The translations under genes and the position numbers were made by a program. Below, piece by piece: positions 6,772 through 19,151 of a stretch of 64,000 nucleotides of DNA. The notes below the pieces were generated by a model that was not told where the DNA came from, searched no databases, and saw only the letters and a list, made by a program, of their open reading frames with translations. Within the stretch, counting starts at the first letter, position 1. Each line of letters begins with the position of its first letter. The DNA is from Paenibacillus foliorum (GTDB taxonomy: Bacteria > Bacillota > Bacilli > Paenibacillales > NBRC-103111). Location of the stretch: the NCBI RefSeq assembly GCF_013141765.1, contig NZ_WHOD01000067.1, forward strand, positions 62,001 through 126,000, written 5' to 3'.

Positions 6772-8019
6772 GTGGAACAATTACGTAAACAAGATCCTAA
6801 AATTGTTGAGGCTATGAATTTGGAGATTGGCCGTCAACGCGACAAAATCGAATTAATCGCTTCTGAAAATTTTGTGAGTGAAGCTGTACTGCAAGCAATG
6901 GGTACGGTTTTAACTAATAAATATGCAGAAGGCTACCCAGGCAAACGTTACTATGGTGGTTGTGAGCATGTTGATATCGTTGAGGATATTGCACGTGACC
7001 GTGCTAAAGAATTGTTCGGTGCTGAGCACGCGAACGTACAGCCGCATTCCGGCGCACAAGCAAACATGGCGGTATATCTTGCAGCGCTGCAGCCTGGCGA
7101 CACCGTGCTGGGTATGAACCTGGCACATGGCGGTCACTTGACTCACGGAAGTCCAGTGAATGCATCCGGTATTTTGTATAACTTTGTTGCATACGGCGTT
7201 AGAGAAAGCGACGCTCATATCGACTATAATGAAGTCCGTAAATTGGCTTTTAAGCACAAGCCTCGTATGATCGTAGCAGGCGCTAGCGCTTATCCGCGTA
7301 CTATCGATTTTGAAGCATTGGCTTCCATTGCCAATGACGTAGGCGCATTGTTGTTTGTAGATATGGCCCACATTGCAGGACTTGTTGCAGCAGGTCTGCA
7401 TCCGAGTCCAGTTCCACACGCACATTTTGTTACAACAACTACACACAAAACGCTTCGCGGTCCTCGCGGCGGTATGATCCTGTGCCGCAAACCATGGGCT
7501 GCTGCAATTGATAAAGCTGTATTCCCTGGTACACAAGGCGGTCCTTTGATGCACGTTATTGCTGCCAAGGCTGTTGCCTTCGGAGAAGCGCTGCAACCGG
7601 AATTTAAAACTTACGCGCAAAATGTTGTAAATAACGCTAAGACTTTATCCGAGGCTCTAACAGCTGAAGGTATTGATCTGGTTTCCGGCGGTACTGACAA
7701 CCATTTGATGCTGATTGACCTTCGCAACCTGAACATCAGCGGTAAAGACGCAGAGCATTTGCTGGATGAAGTAGGCGTGACTGTGAACAAAAACGCGATT
7801 CCTTTTGATCCGGCTAAGCCGATGATTACAAGCGGTGTTCGTATTGGTACGCCTGCGGCAACTTCCCGCGGCATGGATCAAGAAGCGATGAAAGTTATTG
7901 CTAAAATTATTGCTTTGACGCTGAAGAATCCATCCGATGAAGCTGTACATGAAAAAGTTCGCGGCATGGTTAAAGATCTAACAGCTCAATTCCCTCTATA
8001 TCCAGGTTTGAGTTATTAA
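6772..8019 (+). CDS. glyA: Serine hydroxymethyltransferase
   Basis: PLP enzyme converting serine and tetrahydrofolate to glycine and 5,10-methylene-THF, the main one-carbon source. At 415 residues it is full length. Landmarks are [16 protein letters not shown] near the start, [15 protein letters not shown], the THF/PLP segment [13 protein letters not shown], and the PLP lysine motif [18 protein letters not shown] start at 6772, 9 bases after AAGGAGG. It is the last gene of the riboswitch-controlled operon and is followed by a strong terminator. Confidence 0.97.
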   Translation: MEQLRKQDPKIVEAMNLEIGRQRDKIELIASENFVSEAVLQAMGTVLTNKYAEGYPGKRYYGGCEHVDIVEDIARDRAKELFGAEHANVQPHSGAQANMAVYLAALQPGDTVLGMNLAHGGHLTHGSPVNASGILYNFVAYGVRESDAHIDYNEVRKLAFKHKPRMIVAGASAYPRTIDFEALASIANDVGALLFVDMAHIAGLVAAGLHPSPVPHAHFVTTTTHKTLRGPRGGMILCRKPWAAAIDKAVFPGTQGGPLMHVIAAKAVAFGEALQPEFKTYAQNVVNNAKTLSEALTAEGIDLVSGGTDNHLMLIDLRNLNISGKDAEHLLDEVGVTVNKNAIPFDPAKPMITSGVRIGTPAATSRGMDQEAMKVIAKIIALTLKNPSDEAVHEKVRGMVKDLTAQFPLYPGLSY

Positions 8020-8071
8020 TAAGGTTGTTTTTCATGAGTTCTCTAAGGAGAGCTAATAGCTATTAATAGTG

Positions 8072-8098
8072 GCCGGCGCATTTGCGTCGGCTTTTTTT
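8072..8098 (+). terminator. Intrinsic terminator after glyA
   Basis: GCCGGCGC and GCGTCGGC pair around ATTT, followed by seven T residues. Confidence 0.9.
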
Positions 8099-8152
8099 CG
8101 AAATGTATGAAGTAAGCGACAGAAGGTATACTCAGCTAAGGAGGGTGTGACT

Positions 8153-9004
8153 ATGATATATATCGGTTTAGCAGGATGGGGAGATCATGATGGGCTATAT
8201 GAGAAGGGTTCCGTCAAGCCAGAGGATAAATTGAAGATATATAGCAGGCATTTTTCCATAGTTGAAGTGGATAGTTCCTTTTATGCGGTGCTGCAGGAGA
8301 AGACCTTCAGCCGTTGGGTGAATGAAACAACGCAGAATTTTTCCTTTATCGTTAAGGCGTACCAAGGGATGACGGGGCATCTGAGAGGGAAGAATCCGTT
8401 CCCTGATGATGATTCGATGTACAAGGCTTTCTGTGAGTCGATTCGTCCCGTTCTGGAGAGCGGGAAGTTGAAAGCGGTGCTATTTCAATATCCGCCTTGG
8501 TTTGATTGCTCACGAGGCAATGTGGATATACTTCGAGGTGTAAGGGAACGTATGCGGAGTTATCCTGTTGCTCTAGAATTTCGTAATCAAAGCTGGTTCG
8601 CCGAAGATACGAGAGAGAAGACATTAGCATTTATGGCGCGTGAGCAATGGATTCACAGTATTTGTGACGAGCCTCAAGCCGGTATGGGGTCAGTGCCAGC
8701 GGTGCTGACACCAACAAGCCCCAAGCAGACCCTAGTACGTATGCATGGCAGGAACGTATCCGGATGGAACCAGAATGGCAATCCCAATTGGAGAGAGACG
8801 CGGTACTTGTATCGATATAACCAACAGGAGCTTTCAGAATGGAGGGATAACCTGTATCGCCTTAGCGAGCAGACCGAAGAAGTTTCCGTTATCTTTAACA
8901 ATAATTCGGGTGGCGATGCAGCTGAGAATGCTAAGGAGCTTATGAAGCTTCTTGGGATGAAGCCTGAAGCGCTTGCGCCGCGTCAACTGGAACTATTCGA
9001 TTAA
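8153..9004 (+). CDS. DUF72 domain-containing protein (YunF-like)
   Basis: Member of the DUF72 family, a TIM-barrel-like fold of unknown reaction. Typical features are the opening IYIGLAGWGDH, the central VEVDSSFYAVL and WVNETTQNFSFIVKA, the VALEFRNQSW segment, and LVRMHGRN near the C-terminal third. ATG 8153 is preferred over GTG 8147 because AAGGAGGG (8138-8145) ends one base before the GTG and 7 bases before the ATG. It stands alone between the glyA terminator and the upp promoter. Confidence 0.85.
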   Translation: MIYIGLAGWGDHDGLYEKGSVKPEDKLKIYSRHFSIVEVDSSFYAVLQEKTFSRWVNETTQNFSFIVKAYQGMTGHLRGKNPFPDDDSMYKAFCESIRPVLESGKLKAVLFQYPPWFDCSRGNVDILRGVRERMRSYPVALEFRNQSWFAEDTREKTLAFMAREQWIHSICDEPQAGMGSVPAVLTPTSPKQTLVRMHGRNVSGWNQNGNPNWRETRYLYRYNQQELSEWRDNLYRLSEQTEEVSVIFNNNSGGDAAENAKELMKLLGMKPEALAPRQLELFD

Positions 9005-9043
9005 TACGTAATTGAAACTTGCTAGGATAACCACGGACAATTG

Positions 9044-9052
9044 TGGTATAAT
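9044..9052 (+). promoter_or_regulatory. Extended -10 promoter for upp
   Basis: TGG followed by TATAAT (9047-9052) is an extended -10. The -35 region is weak. An imperfect dyad, CCAC(8)GTGG, at 9031-9046 abuts the -10 and could be an operator. Confidence 0.55.
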
Positions 9053-9083
9053 ACATAAGATTTGGCGTAAAGGGGAATGAATA

Positions 9084-9713
9084 ATGGGAAAAGTATATGT
9101 GTGTGACCATCCGCTTATTCAGCACAAGCTTACTTACATACGGGATGAAGCCACAACGACCAAGGATTTTCGTGAGCTTGTTGATGAAGTAGCAACTCTA
9201 ATGGCATATGAGATTACAAGAGATATACCCTTGCAGAAGGTACAAGTTAAAACTCCTGTCGCAACGGCGGAGTGTAAGGTGATTTCTGGAAGAATGCTTG
9301 GGCTGATCCCCATTCTGCGTGCTGGACTTGGCATGGTAGACGGCATATTGAAACTCGTACCAGCGGCTAAGGTAGGACATATTGGACTGTATCGCGATCC
9401 AGAAACTTTGCAGCCTGTAGAATATTATGCGAAGCTTCCTACGGATGTACAGGAGCGAGAATTAATTGTTATTGATCCGATGCTTGCCACAGGCGGATCG
9501 GCTAATGCGGCAATCGCTGCATTAAAAGCAAGAAACTGTACGCAGTTGAAGCTGATGTGTCTGATTGCAGCGCCGGAAGGCATTCAATCCGTACAGAAAG
9601 AGCACCCTGATGTAGATATCTATGTGGCAGCGATAGACGATTATTTGGATGACCACGGTTACATTATACCTGGTTTGGGTGATGCGGGAGACCGCTTGTT
9701 CGGAACCAAATAG
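9084..9713 (+). CDS. upp: Uracil phosphoribosyltransferase
   Basis: Salvages uracil with PRPP to make UMP. The 209-residue protein has the family start [19 protein letters not shown], the RAGLGMVDG loop, and the PRPP-binding motif [12 protein letters not shown]. The C-terminal end [15 protein letters not shown] is diagnostic. A GGGGAATG ribosome site precedes the ATG. In B. subtilis upp also follows glyA. Confidence 0.97.
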   Translation: MGKVYVCDHPLIQHKLTYIRDEATTTKDFRELVDEVATLMAYEITRDIPLQKVQVKTPVATAECKVISGRMLGLIPILRAGLGMVDGILKLVPAAKVGHIGLYRDPETLQPVEYYAKLPTDVQERELIVIDPMLATGGSANAAIAALKARNCTQLKLMCLIAAPEGIQSVQKEHPDVDIYVAAIDDYLDDHGYIIPGLGDAGDRLFGTK

Positions 9714-9770
9714 TATAAGTGCCGTATAAGTTACTGTTCAAGTGATTATGAAACAGGGGGAAGAGGCACT

Positions 9771-10919
9771 TTGAATACAAACAAAATTAAGGTTTTAACG
9801 ATTTTTGGCACACGGCCAGAAGCAACCAAGATGGCTCCGCTTGTTAAAGAGCTGGAGAAGCACTCCGATCAGATCGAATCGATCGTTTGCGTGACGGCAC
9901 AGCATAGGCAGCTGCTCGATCAGGTGCTCGAATTTTTCAAGATTAAACCCAACTATGATCTGGACGTTATGAAAGATGGGCAAACATTAAGCGAGGTTTC
10001 GGTTCGCGTTTTACAGGGCCTTGATCCCGTATTGAAAGAAGCTAAGCCGGATTTGATTCTGGTTCATGGAGACACCTCCACGACATTTCTCGCCAGCTAC
10101 GCTGCCTTTATTTTACAAATAAAAATAGGACATGTGGAAGCGGGGCTGCGCACATGGAACAAGATGTCCCCCTACCCGGAAGAAATGAACCGTCAATTGA
10201 CTGGAGTCATGAGCGATTTGCATTTCTCGCCAACTTCATTATCGGCTGATAACCTGCGCAGAGAGAATAAGTCGGAGGAAGGCATCTTTATTACGGGAAA
10301 TACGGCTGTTGATTTGCTTTCTTATACAGTTCGAGATAACTACTCGCACCCTGTGCTCGAGTGGGCGAAGGGCAAACGTCTGATTCTGATGACGGCGCAT
10401 CGTCGAGAATCTCAGGGAGAACCACACCGTCAAATTTTCCGTGCCGTCAAGCGCTTGGCTGATGAGTTTGAAGACATTGCTATTGTATATCCTGTACATC
10501 CAAGCCCAGCTGTGAAAGGTCCGGCTTATGAATATTTGGATGGACACCCACGTATTAAATTGATTGATCCTCTGGACGTTGTTGATTTGCACAATCTGTA
10601 CCCGCATACGCATATGATCTTGACCGATTCTGGAGGATTGCAAGAAGAAGCGCCTTCGTTCGGAGTCCCTGTGCTGGTGCTGCGGGAAACAACGGAGCGG
10701 CCTGAAGGTATTGATGCAGGAACGCTTGAGCTTGTGGGTACCGACGAAGACCACGTGTATCAACGCGCCCATGCTTTGCTAACCGATGCCTCCATGTATG
10801 AAAAAATGAGCCAATCAGCCAACCCATACGGGGACGGAAAAGCGTCTGAACGTATCGTTCAAGCCATCCTTTTCCATTTCGGAATGGTTGCTTCCAGACC
10901 GGAACCATTCCAACCGTGA
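9771..10919 (+). CDS. mnaA: UDP-N-acetylglucosamine 2-epimerase (non-hydrolysing)
   Basis: Interconverts UDP-GlcNAc and UDP-ManNAc, the donor for ManNAc in teichoic acid linkage units and secondary cell wall polymers. Family signatures are FGTRPEATKMAPLVKELE at the N-terminus, HGDTSTTFLASYAAF, GHVEAGLRTW, PEEMNRQLTGVMSDLHF, and TDSGGLQEEAPSFGVPVLVLR. The product has 382 residues with a TTG start behind GGGGGAAGAGG. It corresponds to B. subtilis mnaA (yvyH), which sits between upp and the atp operon. Here it may also feed the ManNAc-containing polymer that CsaB pyruvylates. Confidence 0.94.
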   Translation: MNTNKIKVLTIFGTRPEATKMAPLVKELEKHSDQIESIVCVTAQHRQLLDQVLEFFKIKPNYDLDVMKDGQTLSEVSVRVLQGLDPVLKEAKPDLILVHGDTSTTFLASYAAFILQIKIGHVEAGLRTWNKMSPYPEEMNRQLTGVMSDLHFSPTSLSADNLRRENKSEEGIFITGNTAVDLLSYTVRDNYSHPVLEWAKGKRLILMTAHRRESQGEPHRQIFRAVKRLADEFEDIAIVYPVHPSPAVKGPAYEYLDGHPRIKLIDPLDVVDLHNLYPHTHMILTDSGGLQEEAPSFGVPVLVLRETTERPEGIDAGTLELVGTDEDHVYQRAHALLTDASMYEKMSQSANPYGDGKASERIVQAILFHFGMVASRPEPFQP

Positions 10920-10973
10920 CAATCCTATGACAAACGTCACAGTGTACAGTTGAACTGTTTGGTTTGAAAGTAA

Positions 10974-11001
10974 AAAAAACGTTGATGTGACAGCGTTTTT
11001 T
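10974..11001 (+). terminator. Intrinsic terminator after mnaA
   Basis: AAAAAACGTTG pairs with CAGCGTTTTTT around ATGTGA (one G-T wobble). The 3' arm forms the T-run. Confidence 0.8.
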
Positions 11002-11037
11002 GAGAATTTACACACAGTTGTTTGGAGAGAACCACAA

Positions 11038-11067
11038 TTGACAAACATCGCGTTGCTTCGTTACAAT
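11038..11067 (+). promoter_or_regulatory. Sigma-A promoter of the atp operon
   Basis: TTGACA (11038-11043) and TACAAT (11062-11067) are separated by 18 bases, just upstream of atpZ. Confidence 0.75.
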
Positions 11068-11093
11068 AAGTGAGGATTATCAGGAGGGTGTCT

Positions 11094-11315
11094 ATGAAAC
11101 AGCCAAACCGCAATGATAATCCATGGAAAGCCGCTGCATTAACGAGCGCTATCGGTATCGATCTTGTCGTATGCTTGCTAGCCGGGTATTGGCTCGGAGA
11201 ATGGTTAAGTCATACGCTAGGCGGGCAGTTGTGGCTGCTGGGAGGCTTTCTGTTGGGGCTTGTGTCAGCTATTATTAGTATTTATTTTATGATCAAGCAA
11301 TACGGAGGGCTATGA
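11094..11315 (+). CDS. atpZ: AtpZ/AtpI family membrane protein
   Basis: Small 73-residue protein with two membrane segments (about 15-33 and 40-66) and the family core WKAAALTSAIGIDLVVCLLAGYWLG split by a glycine-rich turn. Members sit at the head of F-type ATP synthase operons and have been linked to Mg or Ca uptake or to assembly of the c-ring, but the role is not settled. ATG 11094 follows AGGAGGG at 7 bases. The in-frame GTG 11070 lies before the ribosome site. Its end overlaps the start of atpI. Confidence 0.8.
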   Translation: MKQPNRNDNPWKAAALTSAIGIDLVVCLLAGYWLGEWLSHTLGGQLWLLGGFLLGLVSAIISIYFMIKQYGGL

Positions 11316-11710
11316 TGGATGATTTTGCGGCCCATCTGAAAAAGGTTCAAAATGTCTTTCTTTTCTTCTTATCCTTTTGTTTGGTGTCTTGGGCAATTTT
11401 CGAGGATTTTCGACCCTATTCTGCTGGGTTAATGCTAGGTGCAATTGCCAGCATGATTAATGCAAGATATCTTGCTTGGAAAATTCTTAAGCTTTCTGAA
11501 AAAGTTATCAAAGCTTCACTTGAGCAACAGGTTCCTCGAAAGTCATCCATAGGTTTTTTAACTAGGGCGGCAATAGCGGGCTTGGCTGGACTTATAGCGG
11601 TCCGGTATCCGGAGCACATTGCTTTACCTACAACCATTGCTGGATACTTTTTTGCTCAATTGGCAACACTCGTATTGGGTATTCTTTCTATTAAAAGATC
11701 CAAGAAGTAA
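11312..11710 (+). CDS. atpI: ATP synthase subunit I
   Basis: Membrane protein thought to assist assembly of the c-ring. The 132-residue product has four hydrophobic segments, matching family size and layout. ATG 11312 overlaps the atpZ stop codon (ATGA), indicating translational coupling. Sequence conservation in this family is low, so the call rests mainly on topology and position immediately ahead of atpB. Confidence 0.82.
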   Translation: MMDDFAAHLKKVQNVFLFFLSFCLVSWAIFEDFRPYSAGLMLGAIASMINARYLAWKILKLSEKVIKASLEQQVPRKSSIGFLTRAAIAGLAGLIAVRYPEHIALPTTIAGYFFAQLATLVLGILSIKRSKK

Positions 11711-11743
11711 ATCCATTCGTGGAAAGGGGTGAAAAGGGAAAAC

Positions 11744-12442
11744 ATGGAACATAAGGTACCGGGGATAGAATTATTAGGTTTACACTTCGATCTGTCAGCA
11801 CTTCTTATGATCGCAGTGACCAGTATTTTCGTATTAATACTTGCCATATCTGGAGCCAGTAAAGGATCTGTTACAAATCCATCAAAGCTGCAAAACTTTA
11901 TGGAATGGGTAGTGGAATTTGTCGAAGGAATCGTCGGCAGTACTATTGGTTCAAAGCATGGAAAACCGTTTATCGCGTTAGGGCTAACGCTCATTATGTA
12001 CATTTTTATTGGGAATATGCTAGGACTTCCGTTCTCAATTGTTACTTCAGAACACGTTTCCTGGTGGAAATCACCAACAGCGGATATTGCTGTAACGGCT
12101 GGTCTTACTGTTATTGTTATCGGTCTCAGCCATTACTTAGGTATAACTCGAAATACCAAGCATTATTTTGCTCATTACTTCGAGTATAAAGGGGCTATGC
12201 TTCCACTGCATTTAATTGAAGTGGTATCTAAGCCGCTGACGCTTGCTTTTCGTCTATACGGTAACATTTACGCAGGTGAAATAATGATTTCTGTCATATT
12301 AGGGGCAAGCTGGTTTGGAATTGCGCCTCTGTTTGTATGGCAGGGCTTCAGTGTGTTCGTAGGTGCGATTCAAGCATTCGTATTTACAATGTTAACGATG
12401 GTTTATATCTCGCAAACATTGATCCACGAAGAGGGTCACTAA
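11744..12442 (+). CDS. atpB: ATP synthase Fo subunit a
   Basis: Membrane stator subunit that forms the proton half-channels against the c-ring. The essential arginine region is seen in PLTLAFRLYGNIYAGE, and the C-terminal helix has VFVGAIQAFVFTMLTMVYIS. ATG 11744 (MEHKVPGIELLG) has AAAAGGG just upstream and is preferred over GTG 11729. At 232 residues it is of normal length for Firmicutes. Confidence 0.95.
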   Translation: MEHKVPGIELLGLHFDLSALLMIAVTSIFVLILAISGASKGSVTNPSKLQNFMEWVVEFVEGIVGSTIGSKHGKPFIALGLTLIMYIFIGNMLGLPFSIVTSEHVSWWKSPTADIAVTAGLTVIVIGLSHYLGITRNTKHYFAHYFEYKGAMLPLHLIEVVSKPLTLAFRLYGNIYAGEIMISVILGASWFGIAPLFVWQGFSVFVGAIQAFVFTMLTMVYISQTLIHEEGH

Positions 12443-12509
12443 CAAGTAAGACTTACCTCGGGTAGTCTCGAGTCATTTTATAAAAAACAAAAAAACTTTA
12501 CGAAATTAA

Positions 12510-12749
<240 letters not shown>

Positions 12750-12829
12750 GAATAATCCGTTTGGCGGGGATGGCACAGTAGCCTCCACGCCTTCGTTTTG
12801 CCCACGTTATCAGAAGGGAGTGACGTTAC

Positions 12830-13315
12830 TTGCATATTGAATGGACAACGTTTTTTATTCAAATTATAGCCTTCTTGATTTTGTACCTTTTGCTGCAAAA
12901 ATTTGCGTTCGGTCCTTTGTTTGGAATGATGGAAAAACGCAGACAGCTAGTTAAGGATCAAATTCAAACAGCTGAAAATAACCGTAAACAATCCGAGCAA
13001 CTGTTAGAGGAGCAAAAACAAGCTCTTCAGGAAACTCGCAAAGAAGCACATGATATTATTGAACAAGCTAAACAAACAAGCTCCAAACAAGCTGATGACA
13101 TTATTGCCGCAGCTCGCGTAGAAGCGACTCGCGTGAAAGAAGAAGCGATTCGTGATATCGAAAATGAGAAAAACAAGGCGGTTGCCGCCCTTCGCAGTCA
13201 AGTCAGCGCGATGTCCGTGCTGATTGCTTCCAAAATTATTGAGAAGCAAATTGATGAGAAGTCCCAGGAACAGTTGGTTGAGCATTACCTGAAAGAGGTA
13301 GGAGGCAAGCAATGA
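12830..13315 (+). CDS. atpF: ATP synthase Fo subunit b
   Basis: Peripheral stalk subunit. One N-terminal membrane helix (about residues 5-25) is followed by a long charged coiled coil rich in Lys, Glu, Gln and Ala. The segment KFAFGPLFGMMEKRRQLVKDQI is typical at the membrane exit. TTG start at 12830 behind GGGAG, and the stop overlaps atpH. 161 residues. Confidence 0.93.
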   Translation: MHIEWTTFFIQIIAFLILYLLLQKFAFGPLFGMMEKRRQLVKDQIQTAENNRKQSEQLLEEQKQALQETRKEAHDIIEQAKQTSSKQADDIIAAARVEATRVKEEAIRDIENEKNKAVAALRSQVSAMSVLIASKIIEKQIDEKSQEQLVEHYLKEVGGKQ

Positions 13316-13863
13316 GCCAGGATACCGTTGTAGCCAAAAGATATGCGAGAGCTCTGTTCGAGCTCGCTAAGGAACAAAATAAAATCGCTGCGGTCGAAGA
13401 AGAACTGAAAACCGTGGTTACTGTAATGCAGGATAATACGGACTTTGAGAAACTAATCAAACATCCGGGTCTTGGTGCGGAATCCAAAACAACGTTGTTG
13501 AAAAATGTTTTCGAAAGTCAGCTTTCGGAAATTACCTTCAACACCTTGCTGCTTCTTGTTGATAAGGGCAGAGAAGATTTACTGGAAGCGCTCGTGAATT
13601 ACTATGTTACGATTGCTAGTGAAGCTCTTGGTCAAGCACAAGCAACTGTTTACACACCGGTAGAATTGTCCGAAGCGGATCTGAGTCATATTTCCGCAAC
13701 GTTCAGCAATCTAACAGGTAAACAAATCCGTGTTGTATCGGTTCTCGATAAAAGCTTGCTCGGCGGAATTAAAGTCCGCATCGGCGACCGTCTGTACGAT
13801 GGTAGCTTGTCCGGCAAGCTTGAGCGGTTAGAAAAAACGTTGAATCAAACTCAAGCACTGTAG
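13312..13863 (+). CDS. atpH: ATP synthase F1 subunit delta
   Basis: Links the top of the F1 head to the b-subunit stalk. The N-terminal bundle starts VAKRYARALFELAKEQNKI, and the C-terminal part holds LLGGIKVRIGDRLYDGSLSG, the conserved delta signature. ATG overlaps the atpF stop by four bases. 183 residues, normal for the family. Confidence 0.95.
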   Translation: MSQDTVVAKRYARALFELAKEQNKIAAVEEELKTVVTVMQDNTDFEKLIKHPGLGAESKTTLLKNVFESQLSEITFNTLLLLVDKGREDLLEALVNYYVTIASEALGQAQATVYTPVELSEADLSHISATFSNLTGKQIRVVSVLDKSLLGGIKVRIGDRLYDGSLSGKLERLEKTLNQTQAL

Positions 13864-13873
13864 ATAGGGGTGA

Positions 13874-15397
<1,524 letters not shown>

Positions 15398-15418
15398 GCT
15401 AATAGTTCTAATTAAAGA

Positions 15419-15450
15419 CCTCGAGCTTCTTTCTTTAGGAGCTCGAGGTT
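15419..15450 (+). other. Intercistronic hairpin between atpA and atpG
   Basis: ACCTCGAGCT and AGCTCGAGGT form a perfect 10-bp stem around a 12-base loop. The 3' side is followed by TCAAATAG with no T-run, so it looks more like an mRNA processing or stability element than a terminator. Confidence 0.5.
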
Positions 15451-15485
15451 CAAATAGTGGAATATAAGAATTAATTTATTTATCA

Positions 15486-15535
15486 GGCTTTTCGAGTGAA
15501 GGCTTTTCTAAGCAGAAAAGCTTCGAGAGAGAGGT
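15486..15535 (+). repeat. Pre-SD hairpin repeat upstream of atpG
   Basis: GCTTTTC (15502-15508) pairs with GAAAAGC (15515-15521) around TAAGCA. The hairpin is flanked by CGAGTGAAG and CTTCGAGAG, which extend the dyad. It ends directly at the GAGAGAGGTGAG ribosome site of atpG and belongs to the family also seen before atpD, atpC and nuoL. Confidence 0.55.
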
Positions 15536-15543
15536 GAGCAAGC

Positions 15544-16401
15544 ATGGCAAAAGGGATGCGCGAAATTAAGCGCCAAATTAAGTCTGTACAGAACACGAAG
15601 CAAATCACCAAAGCAATGGAAATGGTGGCTGCATCGAGGTTAAGAAGAGCCCAAGCATCCGCTGAGGCTGCACGTCCTTACGCTGATAAGCTGAAGGAAG
15701 TGGTAGGCAGCATTGCAGCAGGAACTAAGGGTGTTAAGCATCCGATGCTGCAAACTCGTGAAGTTAAGAAGACGGGATATCTAGTCGTAACTTCAGATCG
15801 TGGTTTAGCTGGTGGCTACAATGCCAACGTATTGCGCAGAGTAATGCAGGAGATCAAAGAAAATCACAAATCACCTAGTGAATATGCGATTTTTGTAATC
15901 GGGCGTAAAGGCAGAGACTACTTCCGCAATCGTAATATTGCAATTGTTGAAGATGTAACTGGGATTCCGGACTCTCCAAGTTTCGCGGATATTAAAGCAA
16001 TAGCTGTTTCTGCAGTGAAAAGGTTCGAGGATGGATCTTATGACAAGCTGTATCTGGTTTATAACAGATTTGTTAATGCGATCACCCAAGAACCGACGTT
16101 AAAGCAGCTTTTGCCAATGGCAGATATGGGTGGAACAGCGGTATCTAATTACGAGTATGAGCCTTCAGCAGAAGGAGTACTTGAGGTGCTGCTGCCTAAA
16201 TATGCAGAAACATTGATCTATAGCGCGGTATTGGAAGGCAAAGCTAGTGAGTTCGGTGCGAGAATGACTGCTATGAACAATGCTACGAAAAATGCGACGA
16301 AGATGATAAGCTCATTGACTCTGGTTTATAACCGAGCTCGTCAGGCTTCCATCACACAGGAAATTTCGGAGATTGTTGCTGGCGCGAACGCACAAAGCTA
16401 A
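15544..16401 (+). CDS. atpG: ATP synthase F1 subunit gamma
   Basis: Central rotor shaft. The conserved N-terminus MREIKRQIKSVQNTKQITKAMEMVAASRL and the C-terminal signature ALEGKASEFGARMTAMNNAT-like (here VLEGKASEFGARM) followed by LVYNRARQASITQE are both clear. 285 residues, normal size. Confidence 0.97.
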   Translation: MAKGMREIKRQIKSVQNTKQITKAMEMVAASRLRRAQASAEAARPYADKLKEVVGSIAAGTKGVKHPMLQTREVKKTGYLVVTSDRGLAGGYNANVLRRVMQEIKENHKSPSEYAIFVIGRKGRDYFRNRNIAIVEDVTGIPDSPSFADIKAIAVSAVKRFEDGSYDKLYLVYNRFVNAITQEPTLKQLLPMADMGGTAVSNYEYEPSAEGVLEVLLPKYAETLIYSAVLEGKASEFGARMTAMNNATKNATKMISSLTLVYNRARQASITQEISEIVAGANAQS

Positions 16402-16411
16402 GAACTGATAA

Positions 16412-17908
<1,497 letters not shown>

Positions 17909-17970
17909 TATAGAATCAGGTCGCCGGCCGTTCTGTGCGAATGTCCGGCGAAGTTATGCCTACAATGCAG

Positions 17971-18041
17971 GCTTTCTTAACGGGAAGCTCAGCAAATGCT
18001 TACGAAGTTAAGCTTTCCTTACGGAAAGCTCTTAGGAGGAG
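17971..18041 (+). repeat. Tandem pre-SD hairpin repeats upstream of atpC
   Basis: Copy one: GCTTTC (17971-17976) with GGAAGC (17983-17988), one G-T pair. Then TGCTTACGAAG, then copy two: AGCTTTCC (18011-18018), loop TTAC, GGAAAGCT (18023-18030). The latter is followed by CTTAGGAGGAG, the atpC ribosome site. Confidence 0.6.
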
Positions 18042-18046
18042 TCCAA

Positions 18047-18448
18047 GTGAGTACTTTCCTACTGGAGATTGTTACCCCTGAACGTAAAGTGTACGCCGAA
18101 CAGGTGGACATGATTAGTGTTAAGGGATCAGAAGGAGAGCTTGGTATTCTGCCGAACCACATTCCTTTAGTTACTCCATTAAAAATCGCACCGGTTATCG
18201 TGAAACAGAACGGTCAGTCACATTATATCGCGGTGAACGGTGGTTTTATGGAGGTCCGCAAGGATAAAGTGGTTATTCTGGCGGAAAGCGCCGAGCTACC
18301 GGAACAAATAGATGTTGATCGCGCCAAAGAAGCGAAATCTCGTGCTGAAAAGCGGATTGCATCGAAACAGAGCGAAACAGATCTCAAACGCGCCGAACTA
18401 GCTTTACTAAAAGCTGTTAATCGGATTGACGTTTCTGCGAGAAAATAA
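18047..18448 (+). CDS. atpC: ATP synthase F1 subunit epsilon
   Basis: Regulatory subunit that binds gamma and can inhibit ATP hydrolysis. The N-terminal beta-barrel (about 1-85) carries TPERKVYAEQVDMISVKGSEGELGILPNH, and a C-terminal helical hairpin (about 88-133) is Lys/Glu/Ala-rich. GTG 18047 follows TTAGGAGGAG. The in-frame TTG at 17996 would read through the hairpin repeat. 133 residues. Last gene of the operon. Confidence 0.95.
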   Translation: MSTFLLEIVTPERKVYAEQVDMISVKGSEGELGILPNHIPLVTPLKIAPVIVKQNGQSHYIAVNGGFMEVRKDKVVILAESAELPEQIDVDRAKEAKSRAEKRIASKQSETDLKRAELALLKAVNRIDVSARK

Positions 18449-18460
18449 GCTTTGGAATGC

Positions 18461-18497
18461 AAAAAAGGCGAGGGAACCCCAAGTTCCTTCGTCTTTT
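18461..18497 (+). terminator. Intrinsic terminator of the atp operon
   Basis: AAAAAAGGCGAGGGAAC pairs with GTTCCTTCGTCTTTTTT around CCCAA, with G-T wobbles, ending in six T residues. Confidence 0.9.
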
Positions 18498-18572
18498 TTG
18501 TGTTTAAAAACGAGGTTATACTATTACGAGTAAGGACGTAGCGTTTGAGGCATTTGTTATTAAAGGAAATAT

Positions 18573-18601
18573 TAGACACTCCAACGGCCTTTTGATATAA
18601 T
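18573..18601 (+). promoter_or_regulatory. Sigma-A promoter of the nuo operon
   Basis: TAGACA (18573-18578) and TATAAT (18596-18601) with a 17-base spacer, about 185 bases upstream of nuoA. This leaves a leader of about 180 bases in which I recognise no element. Confidence 0.65.
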
Positions 18602-18785
18602 TGTGGAGGTATAAATAACTTAAGTTATGTGATCGATAAGGTTTAACAGCTATAGGAAATATCAGAAAATGTAACTTGGGCACGCTTACAAGGTTACCGA
18701 TATGGCCTGCTCCTTACCCAAACCCATCATCACATCTCAAGTTCAGAACATATTCTTCAATATTATGGGAGGAGATTCGTTCACG

Positions 18786-19151
18786 ATGTACATGAACAAT
18801 TACGTGGTCGTATCCATTTTTCTCATCTTGGGCGTATTGCTTCCCATCGTAGCGCTTACATTTGGCCGTTTATTGCGACCTCATAAGCCTGTGGAAGAGA
18901 AATACACCACCTATGAAAGCGGAAATGAACCCGTTGGCGAGAGCCATGTACGGTTCAATATCCGTTATTATTTATTTGCGTTGATGTTTGTAATATTTGA
19001 TGTTGAAACTGTGTTTTTGTATCCGTGGGCCGTTGCATATAAGCAACTCGGCTTGTTTGCGCTTGTTGAAATGTGTATTTTTGTAGGACTATTAGTGGTT
19101 GGACTAATCTATGCTTGGAAAAAGAAGGTGCTGCAATGGACTTCAATCTAG
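18786..19151 (+). CDS. nuoA: NADH-quinone oxidoreductase subunit A
   Basis: Small membrane subunit with three helices. Conserved loop [11 protein letters not shown] (YESG motif) followed by [29 protein letters not shown] 18786 follows GGGAGGAG at about 11 bases. The upstream ATG 18702 would add 28 residues unlike the family. 121 residues. Confidence 0.95.
   Translation: MYMNNYVVVSIFLILGVLLPIVALTFGRLLRPHKPVEEKYTTYESGNEPVGESHVRFNIRYYLFALMFVIFDVETVFLYPWAVAYKQLGLFALVEMCIFVGLLVVGLIYAWKKKVLQWTSI

Noticed and set aside
6910-7620. 236-residue minus-strand frame over glyA
   Set aside because: Composition is unlike a protein-coding gene (many Cys, Thr, Arg), there are no motifs, and glyA on the plus strand is certain.
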